DNA from: Mumia sp. Pv4-285
GTDB lineage: Bacteria; Actinomycetota; Actinomycetes; Propionibacteriales; Nocardioidaceae
DNA: 64,000 bases
NCBI RefSeq assembly: GCF_041320275.1
Contig: NZ_CP162023.1
Location: 4,402,001-4,466,000 of the forward strand
Reading direction: 5' to 3'
The stretch's first letter is position 1. Each line of letters opens with the position of its first letter. The notes under the pieces are model-generated. The model made no database searches. It worked only from the letters and a program-made list of their open reading frames with translations, and had not been told where the DNA came from. Position numbers and translations under genes: made by a program. Positions 26,598-34,256 of this stretch are shown here, in pieces.

Positions 26598-29174
26598 ATG
26601 GCCGGTATGGACCACCCGCCCACGCGTCGCGGGCGGCTCCGGGTCTATCTCGGTGCCGCGCCCGGCGTAGGGAAGACGTACCGGATGCTCGACGAGGGCC
26701 GCCGCCGCACCGATCGCGGCACCGACGTCGTCGTCGCGTACGTCGAGACCCACGGCCGCAAGCACACCGCCGAGCAGCTCGACGGCCTCGAGGTCGTCCC
26801 CCGTCGGGCCGTCGCGTACGGGGGCTCCTCGTACGAGGAGCTCGATCTCGACGCGGTGATCGCGCGACGGCCCGAGGTCGCCCTCGTCGACGAGCTCGCA
26901 CACACCAACGTGCCCGGGGTCGAGCACACGAAGCGCTGGGAGGACGTCGTCACCCTGCTCGACCACGGCATCGACGTCGTCACCACCGTGAACGTGCAGC
27001 ACCTCGAGTCGCTGAACGACGTCGTCGAGGCCATCACCGGCGTACGCCAGCGCGAGACCGTGCCCGACCAGGTGGTGCGCGACGCCGATGCCATCGAGCT
27101 CGTCGACATGAGCCCGCAGTCGTTGCGGCGTCGCCTCGCCCACGGCAACGTCTACGCCGCCGACAAGGTCGACGCGGCGCTCTCCCGCTACTTCCGCGAG
27201 GGCAACCTGTCGGCGTTGCGCGAGCTCGCGCTGCTGTGGGTCGCCGACCGGGTCGACGAAGGAATGACCCGGTACCGGCAGGAGCACCGCATCGACTCCA
27301 CCTGGCCGACCCGAGAACGCATCGTCGTGGCGGTCACCGGAGGTCCGGAGTCGCCGACCCTGCTCCGCCGTGCCGCTCTGATCGCCGGCCGGACAGCGGG
27401 CGGGGAGTGGATGGCCGTCTACGTCACTCGCGGCGACGGTCTGACGAGCACCTCGCCGGACCAGCTCGCCCGACAGCACACGATGGTGCACGACATGGGC
27501 GGCAGCTTCCACACCGTCGTCGCCGACGACGTCGCCACCGGGATCCTCGAGTTCGCCCGCGCGGAGAACGCCTCCCAGATCCTGATCGGCGCGTCACGCC
27601 GGGCGCGATGGTCGGCCGCACTTCGGCCCGGCGTCGGCGAGCGCGTGATCGCCGGTTCGGGCGACGTCGACGTCCACATCGTCAGCCACGGCGAGGCGGG
27701 CCGCGGAACGCGCAACCGTCAGCGCCGCCCCGACCTCGGCACGCGGCGTACGGTGCTGGGCTACGTCCTCGGCGTGCTCGCACCGGCAGTCGCGACCTTC
27801 GTGCTGCTGTCCACCGCTGACCTTCACGACCTCACGCTCGAGTCGATGGTCATGCTGAGCGTCGTCGTGGTCGTGGCACTCGTAGGCGGCCTGGTGCCCG
27901 CCCTGCTCGCCGCGGCACTGTCCGCCCTGCTCCTCAACTGGTACTTCGTGTCTCCGACGCAGACGCTGACGATCGCCGGCGGTCAGTACGTCGCGGTGAT
28001 CGCCGTCTTCGTCGTCGTGGGCGTGGCGGTCGCATCCGTCGTCGACCTTGCGGCCGGCCGCGCGGCGCAGGCACGACGCGCATCGACCGAGGCAGACGCC
28101 CTCGCGGTGCTGTCGCACAGCCTGCTGCGGGCCGGCGAGAGCCTCCCGGCCCTCCTCGCCCAGGCGACGGAGGTCTTCGGGATGCGCGGTGCCGCGATCC
28201 TGGCGAGGCACGGCGACGACGCCTGGACCACCGTCGTCGCACACGGCGACGCTCCCTCGTCGGTCAGCGCGTCCGACGTCGACGTGCCGATCGACGAGAC
28301 CACGACGCTGGTCCTGCGTGGGCGGACCCTGGCCGCCTCAGAACGACGGCTCGTCACGGCGTACGCCGCCCATGCCGGGGTCGTGGGCGAGCGGCTGCGG
28401 GCGGCGGAGGAGCAAGCCCGGGCCCACGAGCTTGCCGAGGCCGACCGGACCCGTACGGCGCTGCTGGCCGCGGTCTCGCACGACCTGCGGAGCCCGCTGG
28501 CCGCGGTCAAAGCAGCGGTCACGAGCCTCCGCAACGAGGACATCGTGTGGTCGGACGAGGACGAGGCCGACCTGTTGATGACGATCGAGGAGTCGGCCGA
28601 CCGGCTCGACGCCCTCGTCGAGAACCTGCTCGACATGAGCCGGCTGCGGACCGGTGCGCTCAGCGTGCTGCTGACCGACGTCGACCTTGTCGAGGTGGTG
28701 CACCGCGCGGTCGGTCCGCTCTCGGAGGCGCCTCGCATCGACGTGCGAGTCGACCCCGGTATGCCTCTCGCGTACGCGGATCCGGGGCTCCTCGAGCGGG
28801 TCCTCGCGAACCTGTGCGAGAACGCGCTCAAGCACACCGTCGGGCGCGTGACGGTCCAGGGCTCGGCGCACACGGAGCTCGGCGGTCGAGCGACAACGTG
28901 CATCCGCGTCGTCGACCACGGGCCAGGGGTCGAACCGGAGGCGTACGACCGGCTCTTCGCCCCCTTCCAGCGGCTCGGTGACGTCCCGCAAGGAGATGGC
29001 GTCGGGCTCGGCCTCGCCGTGGCCCGCGGCCTGACCGAGGCGATGTCGGGCACGCTCGAGGTCGATGAGACACCAGGCGGCGGTCTGACGTTCGTCGTGA
29101 CCCTGCCGCAGGCGAAGGCACCGGACGCCGCGGCCGTACAGGTCCCCGACGAGGGCGAGGAGGACCCGCGATGA
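26598..29174 (+). CDS. kdpD: Sensor histidine kinase KdpD
   Basis: An 858-residue osmotic/potassium sensor. The order is: N-terminal KdpD domain with Walker A GAAPGVGKT (about 16-24) and DELAHTN, then a universal-stress-like domain (about 235-370), four DUF4118 helices (about 385-495), a GAF-like region, then HisKA with His628 in AVSHDLRSPLAAVK and HATPase with the N-box NLCENALKHT and GVGLGLAVA. It presumably phosphorylates the adjacent KdpE. Translation begins 4 nt after the kdpC stop. Confidence 0.97.
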   Translation: MAGMDHPPTRRGRLRVYLGAAPGVGKTYRMLDEGRRRTDRGTDVVVAYVETHGRKHTAEQLDGLEVVPRRAVAYGGSSYEELDLDAVIARRPEVALVDELAHTNVPGVEHTKRWEDVVTLLDHGIDVVTTVNVQHLESLNDVVEAITGVRQRETVPDQVVRDADAIELVDMSPQSLRRRLAHGNVYAADKVDAALSRYFREGNLSALRELALLWVADRVDEGMTRYRQEHRIDSTWPTRERIVVAVTGGPESPTLLRRAALIAGRTAGGEWMAVYVTRGDGLTSTSPDQLARQHTMVHDMGGSFHTVVADDVATGILEFARAENASQILIGASRRARWSAALRPGVGERVIAGSGDVDVHIVSHGEAGRGTRNRQRRPDLGTRRTVLGYVLGVLAPAVATFVLLSTADLHDLTLESMVMLSVVVVVALVGGLVPALLAAALSALLLNWYFVSPTQTLTIAGGQYVAVIAVFVVVGVAVASVVDLAAGRAAQARRASTEADALAVLSHSLLRAGESLPALLAQATEVFGMRGAAILARHGDDAWTTVVAHGDAPSSVSASDVDVPIDETTTLVLRGRTLAASERRLVTAYAAHAGVVGERLRAAEEQARAHELAEADRTRTALLAAVSHDLRSPLAAVKAAVTSLRNEDIVWSDEDEADLLMTIEESADRLDALVENLLDMSRLRTGALSVLLTDVDLVEVVHRAVGPLSEAPRIDVRVDPGMPLAYADPGLLERVLANLCENALKHTVGRVTVQGSAHTELGGRATTCIRVVDHGPGVEPEAYDRLFAPFQRLGDVPQGDGVGLGLAVARGLTEAMSGTLEVDETPGGGLTFVVTLPQAKAPDAAAVQVPDEGEEDPR

Positions 29175-29848
29175 CGGTCGTGCTCGCGGTCGACGACGAC
29201 CCGGCGATCCTTCGCACGCTGCGCATCAACCTGCGGGCTCGCGACTACGAGGTGGAGACGGCCGGGGACGGCCGGTCGGCGCTGCAGGCTGTCGAGGACC
29301 GGGTACCTGACGTGATCCTTCTCGACCTCGGCCTCCCGGACCTCAGCGGCGTGGCAGTGATCCGGCGGGTCCGCGCGACGAGCAGGGTGCCGATCGTGGT
29401 GCTCTCGGCCCGGCACGAGTCCGACGACAAGGTCGAGGCGCTCGACGCGGGTGCCGACGACTACGTGACGAAGCCGTTCGGGATGGAGGAGCTCTTGGCC
29501 CGGGTGCGCGCCGCCGTCCGGCGTGGTGGCCTCGCCGAAGTCCCCGCCTCGGCGGTGACGATCGGCCGGCTTGTCCTCGACCCGGACGACGGCACCGCGA
29601 CGAGGGACGGAGCAGAGATCCACCTCACCCCCACGGAGTGGAGGATCGTCAGCACGCTGCTCAGGCGATCTGGCCGCCTCGTGCGCCAGGCGGAGCTGCT
29701 GCGAGAGGTTTGGGGACCGGCGTACGAGAAGGAGACCCACTATCTGCGTGTCTACATGGCGCAGATCCGTCGCAAGCTCGAGGACGACGCTGCGAACCCG
29801 CAGCACTTCGTGACCGAGCCGGGCCTGGGCTACCGCTTCGTCCCCTGA
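29171..29848 (+). CDS. kdpE: Response regulator KdpE
   Basis: A 225-residue OmpR-family regulator with receiver Asp52 in VILLDLGLPD, VLSAR, the Lys in DDYVTKPFG, and a winged-helix domain ending YLRVYMAQIRRKLE. Its start overlaps the kdpD stop by 4 bp. It likely activates kdp transcription through the GTCAAG array at 22059-22096. A repeat cluster follows the stop codon. Confidence 0.96.
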   Translation: MTVVLAVDDDPAILRTLRINLRARDYEVETAGDGRSALQAVEDRVPDVILLDLGLPDLSGVAVIRRVRATSRVPIVVLSARHESDDKVEALDAGADDYVTKPFGMEELLARVRAAVRRGGLAEVPASAVTIGRLVLDPDDGTATRDGAEIHLTPTEWRIVSTLLRRSGRLVRQAELLREVWGPAYEKETHYLRVYMAQIRRKLEDDAANPQHFVTEPGLGYRFVP

Positions 29849-29855
29849 GACACCT

Positions 29856-30058
29856 GGTCTCGAGACGGGCTCGTTCCTCGCCCTCCTCGACCAGCGAAAA
29901 AGGGGGTCCCGCTGGTCGAGGCCGGAGCGCCAGCCCCCCGCTGGTCGAGGCCGGAGCGCCAGCACCCCCGCTGGTCGAGGCCGGAGCGCCAGCGGAGGAT
30001 CGAGACCACCAGCGCGTGGTCTCGAGACGGGCTCGTTCCTCGCCCTCCTCGACCAGCG
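29856..30058. repeat. Cluster of five palindromic repeat units between convergent genes
   Basis: Two 41-nt units, 29856-29896 and 30018-30058, are identical (GGTCTCGAGACGGGCTCG start, CTCGACCAGCG end). Between them lie two truncated 25-nt units (29910-29934, 29939-29963) and one full 39-nt unit (29969-30007) in the opposite orientation. The 200-nt region between kdpE (+) and the SnoaL-like gene (-) is almost entirely this repeat. Confidence 0.9.
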
Positions 30059-30067
30059 GGGGACGAC

Positions 30068-30454
30068 TCACCGCACCGTCGGCCGGTCGATGATCCACCG
30101 CCACGTGCCGTCGGGCTGTCGGCGCGCGACCTCGCACGTGGCGCCGCCCGCCCCGGCGCTCATCGGGAGGACCGTCGTCGTCAGCGCCAGGTCGCCGCGC
30201 ACGAGCGGACGTCGCGGGATGCCGGCACGCACGGGCCGGTGCGCGGCGAGCGCGTGTGTGTAGAAGTCACGGATGTCGTCGTGACCGACGGCGACGCGGC
30301 CGTCGGGGAGCTCCAGCACAGCCGTCGGCTCGTACAGGGCGACCACCCCGTCGACGTCGCGGGCGGTGAGGCGGTCGACGAGCTGCGTGCTCAGCTCGTC
30401 AGGAGTGCGGGGGGCGGCGGGAGGGGCTGACCGGAGCGGCGACGGCGTGGACAT
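30068..30454 (-). CDS. SnoaL-like / NTF2-fold protein
   Basis: A 128-residue protein with the alpha+beta-barrel pattern of the SnoaL/NTF2-like superfamily: LVDRLTARDVDGVVALYEPTAVLELPDGRVAVGHDDIRDFYTHAL. No specific catalytic residues are assignable, so the activity is unknown. ATG 30454 is preferred; longer upstream frames overlap the divergent gene at 30525. It is a single gene. Confidence 0.82.
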   Translation of the reverse strand: MSTPSPLRSAPPAAPRTPDELSTQLVDRLTARDVDGVVALYEPTAVLELPDGRVAVGHDDIRDFYTHALAAHRPVRAGIPRRPLVRGDLALTTTVLPMSAGAGGATCEVARRQPDGTWRWIIDRPTVR

Positions 30455-30524
30455 GTGTTCGACCGTACGAGGAGGCGCCGACAGTTCTCCCGCGCCGTGC
30501 AGAGCGACGGTAGCGTCGCTACGC

Positions 30525-31105
30525 ATGAGCAGCTTCCAAGACGCGCCGCGCCTGCCGGTCACCTCGCCCGGGCAGTGGCGCGACTGGTTGGCCGAGCACC
30601 ACGACGACCCCGATCCTGGCGTGTGGATCGTGTGGGAACGGACGGCGGCGGCGCGCAGCGTGTCGTACGAGGAGCTCATCGAGGAGGCGCTCGCGTACGG
30701 CTGGATCGACGGTCAGGCGGCCACGCTCGACGACGAGCACTCGATGATGTGGATGACGCGCCGTCGGCGTGGCTCGGTGTGGAGCCGCCTGTCGAAGGAG
30801 CGAGTCGCCCGCGTGGTCGAGTCCGGGCGCATGACCCGGCGGGACAGGCGGCGATCGACCGCGCGAAGGCTGACGGCTCGTGGACGATCCTCGACAGCGT
30901 CGAGGCCTTGATCGTCCCGGACGACCTCGCCGCAGCGTTCGATACGGTCCCTGGCTCGCGGGAGCAGTACGAGTCCTTCACTCCCGGCCAGCGCAAGCAG
31001 GTCCTGCGCTGGCTGGTCGACGCGAAGCGACCGGCGACCCGCGAGAAGCGGATCACCGAGGCGGTGCGCCTCGCTGCCGAGGGAGTCCCCGCCAACAACC
31101 GGTGA
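30525..31105 (+). pseudogene. YdeI/OmpD-associated-family gene with a frameshift
   Basis: The first 102 codons from ATG 30525 encode the start of a YdeI-like protein (WRDWLAEHHDDPDPGVWIVWERTA, then AYGWIDGQ and SVWSRLSKERVARV). The matching C-terminal part (AGQAAIDRAKADGSW through ANNR, stop 31105) continues in another frame. Homologues read MTPAGxAAxxRAK at the junction, so one C appears lost from the CCC run at 30835-30837. Restoring it gives a normal protein of about 193 residues. This is either a true single-base pseudogene or a sequencing error. Confidence 0.8.
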
Positions 31106-31114
31106 CGCCCCCGC

Positions 31115-31510
31115 TCAGCCGAGCGGCTGCAGGAACTCGAGCCGGTTGCCGAACGGGTCATCCGCATAGAAGCGACGGTGGCCGGGGAACGCGTCGTCCC
31201 ACCGCACGTCGACGCCACCGGCCGTCAGCCGTTCCGCGACGTCGTCGATCCGCGCGACCAGGAACCCCGGGTGCGCCTTGCGTGCGGGCGCGAACTCCTT
31301 CTCGACACCCAGGTGGACCTCGATGCCGCCCGAGCGGAACCAGCATCCCCCGCGTGCCGCGAGCTCCGGCGGTTTCTCGAGCTCGTGCATCCCGAGCAGG
31401 CCGACCCAGAACGCGCGGCACGCGTCCTCCCCACCGGCGGGGATCGCGAGCTGGACGTGGTGCAGGTGGACGAACGCGAGGTGCTCGGGGTCGGAGTGCG
31501 GACCGGTCAT
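31115..31510 (-). CDS. VOC-family (glyoxalase/dioxygenase-fold) protein
   Basis: A 131-residue vicinal-oxygen-chelate protein with two beta-alpha-beta modules. The first contains LHHVQLAIPAGGEDACRAFWVGLLGM, the second HPGFLVARIDDVAERL and ends DPFGNRLEFLQ, a hallmark of this fold. Candidate metal ligands are the His of HHVQLAIP and the Glu of NRLEFLQ. The substrate is unknown. It is a single gene. Confidence 0.88.
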   Translation of the reverse strand: MTGPHSDPEHLAFVHLHHVQLAIPAGGEDACRAFWVGLLGMHELEKPPELAARGGCWFRSGGIEVHLGVEKEFAPARKAHPGFLVARIDDVAERLTAGGVDVRWDDAFPGHRRFYADDPFGNRLEFLQPLG

Positions 31511-31578
31511 GGGCCCACGCTAGCCGTGGCGCGTGCCACGTACGGAACACCCACGGGCGCAGGCTGGTTGTCCCGTAC

Positions 31579-32733
31579 GTGACCACCTCCCCGGACCCCA
31601 CGCGCCGCGTCGACGTCGTCGTCATCGGTGCGGGGCAGGCAGGGCTGTCGGCGGCGTACCACCTGAAGCGCCTCGGCGCCTCGTTCGTCGTCCTCGACGC
31701 CAACCCTGCACCGGGTGGCGCGTGGCAGCACCGCTGGCGGAGCCTGACGATGAGCGACGTCCACGGCATCGCGATGCTCCCCGGTCTCGACGTCCCCGAG
31801 CGGGTCAACGACGAGCCGGCGCGCACGTTCGTACCGGCGTACTACGCGGCGTACGAGGCGCGGTTCGACCTCCCGGTCGTACGCCCGGTCCGGGTGCTCC
31901 GGGTCGAGGACGCCGAGGCATCGGCGGGGTCTCGATCCTCCGCTGGCGCTCCGGCCTCGACCAGCGAGACCGCTGGTCGCGACCTCCTCGTCCGCACTGA
32001 CGTCGGCACCTGGCGCGCCCCCGCCGTCATCAACGCGACCGGGACGTGGGAGCGGCCGTTCTGGCCGTCGTACCCCGGAGGGTCGTCGTTCCGCGGGCGG
32101 CAGCTGCACACCGTCGACTACGAGGGCCCTGAGGCGATGGCCGGGCTCGACGTCGTCGTCGTCGGCGGCGGCGCGTCCGCCGTCCAGATCCTAGGCGAGG
32201 TCGCACCGGTCACCGCGTCGACGACGTGGGTGACGCGCCGCGAGCCGGTCTGGCGCGTCGGCGAGTTCAACCCCGATGCCGGCCGCGACGCGGCGGCGCT
32301 GGTCGAGGACCGCGTACGGCGTGGGTTGCCGCCGCAGAGCGTCGTCAGCGTCACCGGTCTGATGCTGCGGCCGCAGGAGCAGCGCGCGGCCGCGATGGGC
32401 GCGTACGACCGGCACCCGATGTTCACGCGGATCGAGCCGGACGGGGTGCGGATGGCGGACTGGTCGTTCCGGCACGCCGACGTGATCGTGTGGGCGACCG
32501 GGTTCCGCGCGGCGCTCGGACATCTCGCCCCGCTGCACCTGCGCGAGGACACCGGCGGCGTACGCCTCGTCGCTCGTGAGGACGCCCACACCCCGACGAC
32601 GGCGGCGCGCGACCACCGCGTGCAGCTCGTCGGGTACGGCCCGTCGGCGTCGACCATCGGCGCGAACCGCGCGGGACGCGTCGCGGCGCGCTCGGCGATG
32701 CGCGTCGTCGCGTCCCGGGCTGCAGCAGCCTGA
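31579..32733 (+). CDS. Flavin-containing monooxygenase-like FAD/NAD(P) oxidoreductase
   Basis: A 384-residue class-B-monooxygenase-like protein. The FAD-binding GAGQAG (about 14-19) and NADPH-binding VVGGGASAVQI motifs are present. A CzcO-like pattern (PGGAWQHRWRSLTMSD) and an ATG-type motif (WATGFRAAL) support this. Residues about 117-129 (SRSSAGAPASTSE) are encoded by a 39-nt palindromic repeat unit and would form an added loop. GTG 31579 was chosen because the Rossmann motif follows at the usual distance. The substrate is unknown. Confidence 0.88.
   Translation: MTTSPDPTRRVDVVVIGAGQAGLSAAYHLKRLGASFVVLDANPAPGGAWQHRWRSLTMSDVHGIAMLPGLDVPERVNDEPARTFVPAYYAAYEARFDLPVVRPVRVLRVEDAEASAGSRSSAGAPASTSETAGRDLLVRTDVGTWRAPAVINATGTWERPFWPSYPGGSSFRGRQLHTVDYEGPEAMAGLDVVVVGGGASAVQILGEVAPVTASTTWVTRREPVWRVGEFNPDAGRDAAALVEDRVRRGLPPQSVVSVTGLMLRPQEQRAAAMGAYDRHPMFTRIEPDGVRMADWSFRHADVIVWATGFRAALGHLAPLHLREDTGGVRLVAREDAHTPTTAARDHRVQLVGYGPSASTIGANRAGRVAARSAMRVVASRAAAA
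31928..31966. repeat. 39-nt palindromic repeat inside the monooxygenase gene
   Basis: A perfect consensus 39-nt unit: GGTCTCGATCCTCCGCTGG at the start and CGGCCTCGACCAGCG at the end. It is translated in frame from the strand opposite to that used in narG. Confidence 0.88.
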
Positions 32734-32804
32734 CCGCACCCGCTTTCGCGATCAGCGGCACCAGTACCGTCGTCGCAGCGGCAAGGACGATGTGAAGGAG
32801 TGCC

Positions 32805-33227
32805 ATGAAGTTCACCGAGCGGGAGATGACCATCGCCGTCGAGGCGGTGGCTCGCCAGGCGTTCGAGGCGCTGCCCGGGTTCATGCGCCGCAAGGTGGGC
32901 GCGGCGTCGTGGGAGGAGCTGCCGAAGATGAGCCGTTACCAGCTTCTGTCGGCGGCCAGCACCCTGCTCCTGCCGAGCCTGACCGCGCTGCCGGAGCGGC
33001 CGACGGTCGGCGCGACGCCGGAGTTCACGGACGAGGAGTACGACGCCGCTGCGGAGTCCGTGCTGCGTGAGCGCACCGACCGGTCGGACCCGGGCACCTG
33101 GGAGCGCATCTCGCCACGCAAACGTCGCAAGCAGGTCGAGGCCGCCGTGCTTGCCTTGCGAGCCGGCGTGGAGGCGATGCCGCACCGCCAGGACCCCGAC
33201 GCCCTGATCGTCCCGGACCACCTCTGA
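32805..33227 (+). CDS. Conserved actinobacterial hypothetical protein
   Basis: A 140-residue soluble protein with no recognised catalytic motif. A helical N-terminal half (MKFTEREMTIAVEAVARQAF) is followed by an acidic segment and a Lys/Arg-rich ISPRKRRKQVEAAVLALRAG helix. ATG 32805 has AAGGAG 6 nt upstream, so it is very likely translated. A hairpin element lies 14 nt after the stop. I do not recognise the family with confidence. Confidence 0.7.
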   Translation: MKFTEREMTIAVEAVARQAFEALPGFMRRKVGAASWEELPKMSRYQLLSAASTLLLPSLTALPERPTVGATPEFTDEEYDAAAESVLRERTDRSDPGTWERISPRKRRKQVEAAVLALRAGVEAMPHRQDPDALIVPDHL

Positions 33228-33241
33228 CCCCGCGCTCCTCT

Positions 33242-33312
33242 CGTCCCCGATTTGTGCACTTGTACCGGTTCTTGGCGCAGAAAACCTTGCACGAGTGCAC
33301 AAATCGGGGACG
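33242..33312. repeat. Hairpin element, copy 1 (CGTCCCCGATTTGTGC arms)
   Basis: Perfect 19-bp arms: CGTCCCCGATTTGTGCACT (33242-33260) and its complement (33294-33312), around a 33-nt centre with imperfect further pairing (CTTGTACC against GCACGAG). A second copy with the same outer 16 bp lies at 41209-41280. It could be a terminator or a small mobile palindrome. Confidence 0.7.
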
Positions 33313-33338
33313 GGGACGGGGCGAGGGGCCCTGCGCGG

Positions 33339-33374
33339 TGCAACTAGTTGCATATGCGCCGTGTTGCATAGATA
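33339..33374 (+). promoter_or_regulatory. PadR operator and promoter
   Basis: TGCAACTAGTTGCA (33339-33352) is a perfect 14-bp palindrome. TTGCATA recurs at 33348 and 33364. TTGCAT (33348-33353) and TAGATA (33369-33374) could serve as -35 and -10 with a 15-bp gap, ending just before ATG 33384. This layout suits an autoregulated PadR gene. Confidence 0.55.
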
Positions 33375-33383
33375 CTTGCCCGC

Positions 33384-34022
33384 ATGGCACTCGAGCACGC
33401 GATCCTCGTGTCGCTCGCCGAACGCACGGCGAGCGGCTACGACCTGACGCGCCGCTTCGACAAGTCGATCGGCCACTTCTGGAAGGCCAGCCACCAGCAG
33501 ATCTACAAGGTGCTCGGCCGCATGGAGTCCGACGGGCTCGTCGCGTCGAAGGCCGTCCCGCAGGAGGGTCGTCCCGACAAGAAGGTCTACGCGATCACCG
33601 AAGCCGGACGGTCGGCCCTCCAGGACTGGTCACGCACGCCGAGCGCTTTGGAGGCGTCCCGCAGCGAGTTCGCGGTGAAGCTGCGAGGGCTCCCATACGG
33701 CGATCGTGACGCGATCCTCGCTGACGTGCACCGCCGCGCCACCGCGCACCGCGAGCGCCTCGCCTACTACCGCGCCGACGAGGCGCGCACGTTCCCCGAC
33801 GTCGACGCGCTCGACGACGCCCAGCGCGCGCAGTACGCGGTGCTGCGCGGCGGCATCCTCCTCGAGCAGGCCGGGCTCGACTGGTGCGAGGAGATCGTGG
33901 AGCTGCTGGGGGGTCTCGATCGCTCCGCGCCTCGACCAGCAGGACCCTCCGCGCCTCGACCAGCAGGACCCTCCGCGCCTCGACCAGCGGGACCTACGAG
34001 CGACGGGAGCGCAGCGCGGTGA
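33384..34022 (+). CDS. PadR-family transcriptional regulator with repeat-encoded tail
   Basis: A 212-residue PadR regulator. The winged helix (about 1-85) includes LVSLAERTASGYDLTRRF and QIYKVLGRMESDGLV, and a C-terminal dimerisation helix runs to about residue 175. The final 30 residues contain three copies of SAPRPAGP, encoded by three 24-nt tandem units derived from the palindromic repeat. This tail is probably an extension caused by the repeat rather than a native domain. It also makes the gene overlap the convergent membrane protein gene by 29 bp. Confidence 0.88.
   Translation: MALEHAILVSLAERTASGYDLTRRFDKSIGHFWKASHQQIYKVLGRMESDGLVASKAVPQEGRPDKKVYAITEAGRSALQDWSRTPSALEASRSEFAVKLRGLPYGDRDAILADVHRRATAHRERLAYYRADEARTFPDVDALDDAQRAQYAVLRGGILLEQAGLDWCEEIVELLGGLDRSAPRPAGPSAPRPAGPSAPRPAGPTSDGSAAR
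33912..33994. repeat. Palindromic repeat with 24-nt tandem amplification in the PadR tail
   Basis: After GGTCTCGATCG, a 24-nt unit (CTCCGCGCCTCG plus ACCAGCAGGACC) occurs three times at 33923-33946, 33947-33970 and 33971-33994. The last copy has one substitution. The cluster ends on the stop codon of the convergent SCO4848-like gene. Confidence 0.85.
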
Positions 34023-34245
34023 ACGCCACCCACAGCACTCCCAGCGCGATCACGACGGCAGCCGCGATCAGCACCGCATGCACCCACAGGAACCCGGTCG
34101 GCGTCGAGTCCCCGACCGTTCCCTCCCAGGCCCGCTCGTCGTTCCAGATCGCCACCCCGAACCGCGGCCAGATGACGACGTTGAACACGCCGGCCAGCAC
34201 CAGGAACCACGCAGCACGTCGAGAGATCACCCGTCCAGTGAACAC
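33994..34245 (-). CDS. SCO4848-family small membrane protein
   Basis: An 83-residue, two-helix membrane protein of a family common in actinobacteria: ISRRAAWFLVLAGVFNVVIWPRF and SPTGFLWVHAVLIAAAVVIALG-like segments. The GTG at 34245 gives the form reported here; a later GTG at 34230 (start VISRRAAWF) is nearly as likely. The function is unknown. The TAG stop shares its first base with the end of the repeat cluster. Confidence 0.8.
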   Translation of the reverse strand: MFTGRVISRRAAWFLVLAGVFNVVIWPRFGVAIWNDERAWEGTVGDSTPTGFLWVHAVLIAAAVVIALGVLWVAFTALRSRRS

Positions 34246-34256
34246 CAGAGGTCACC

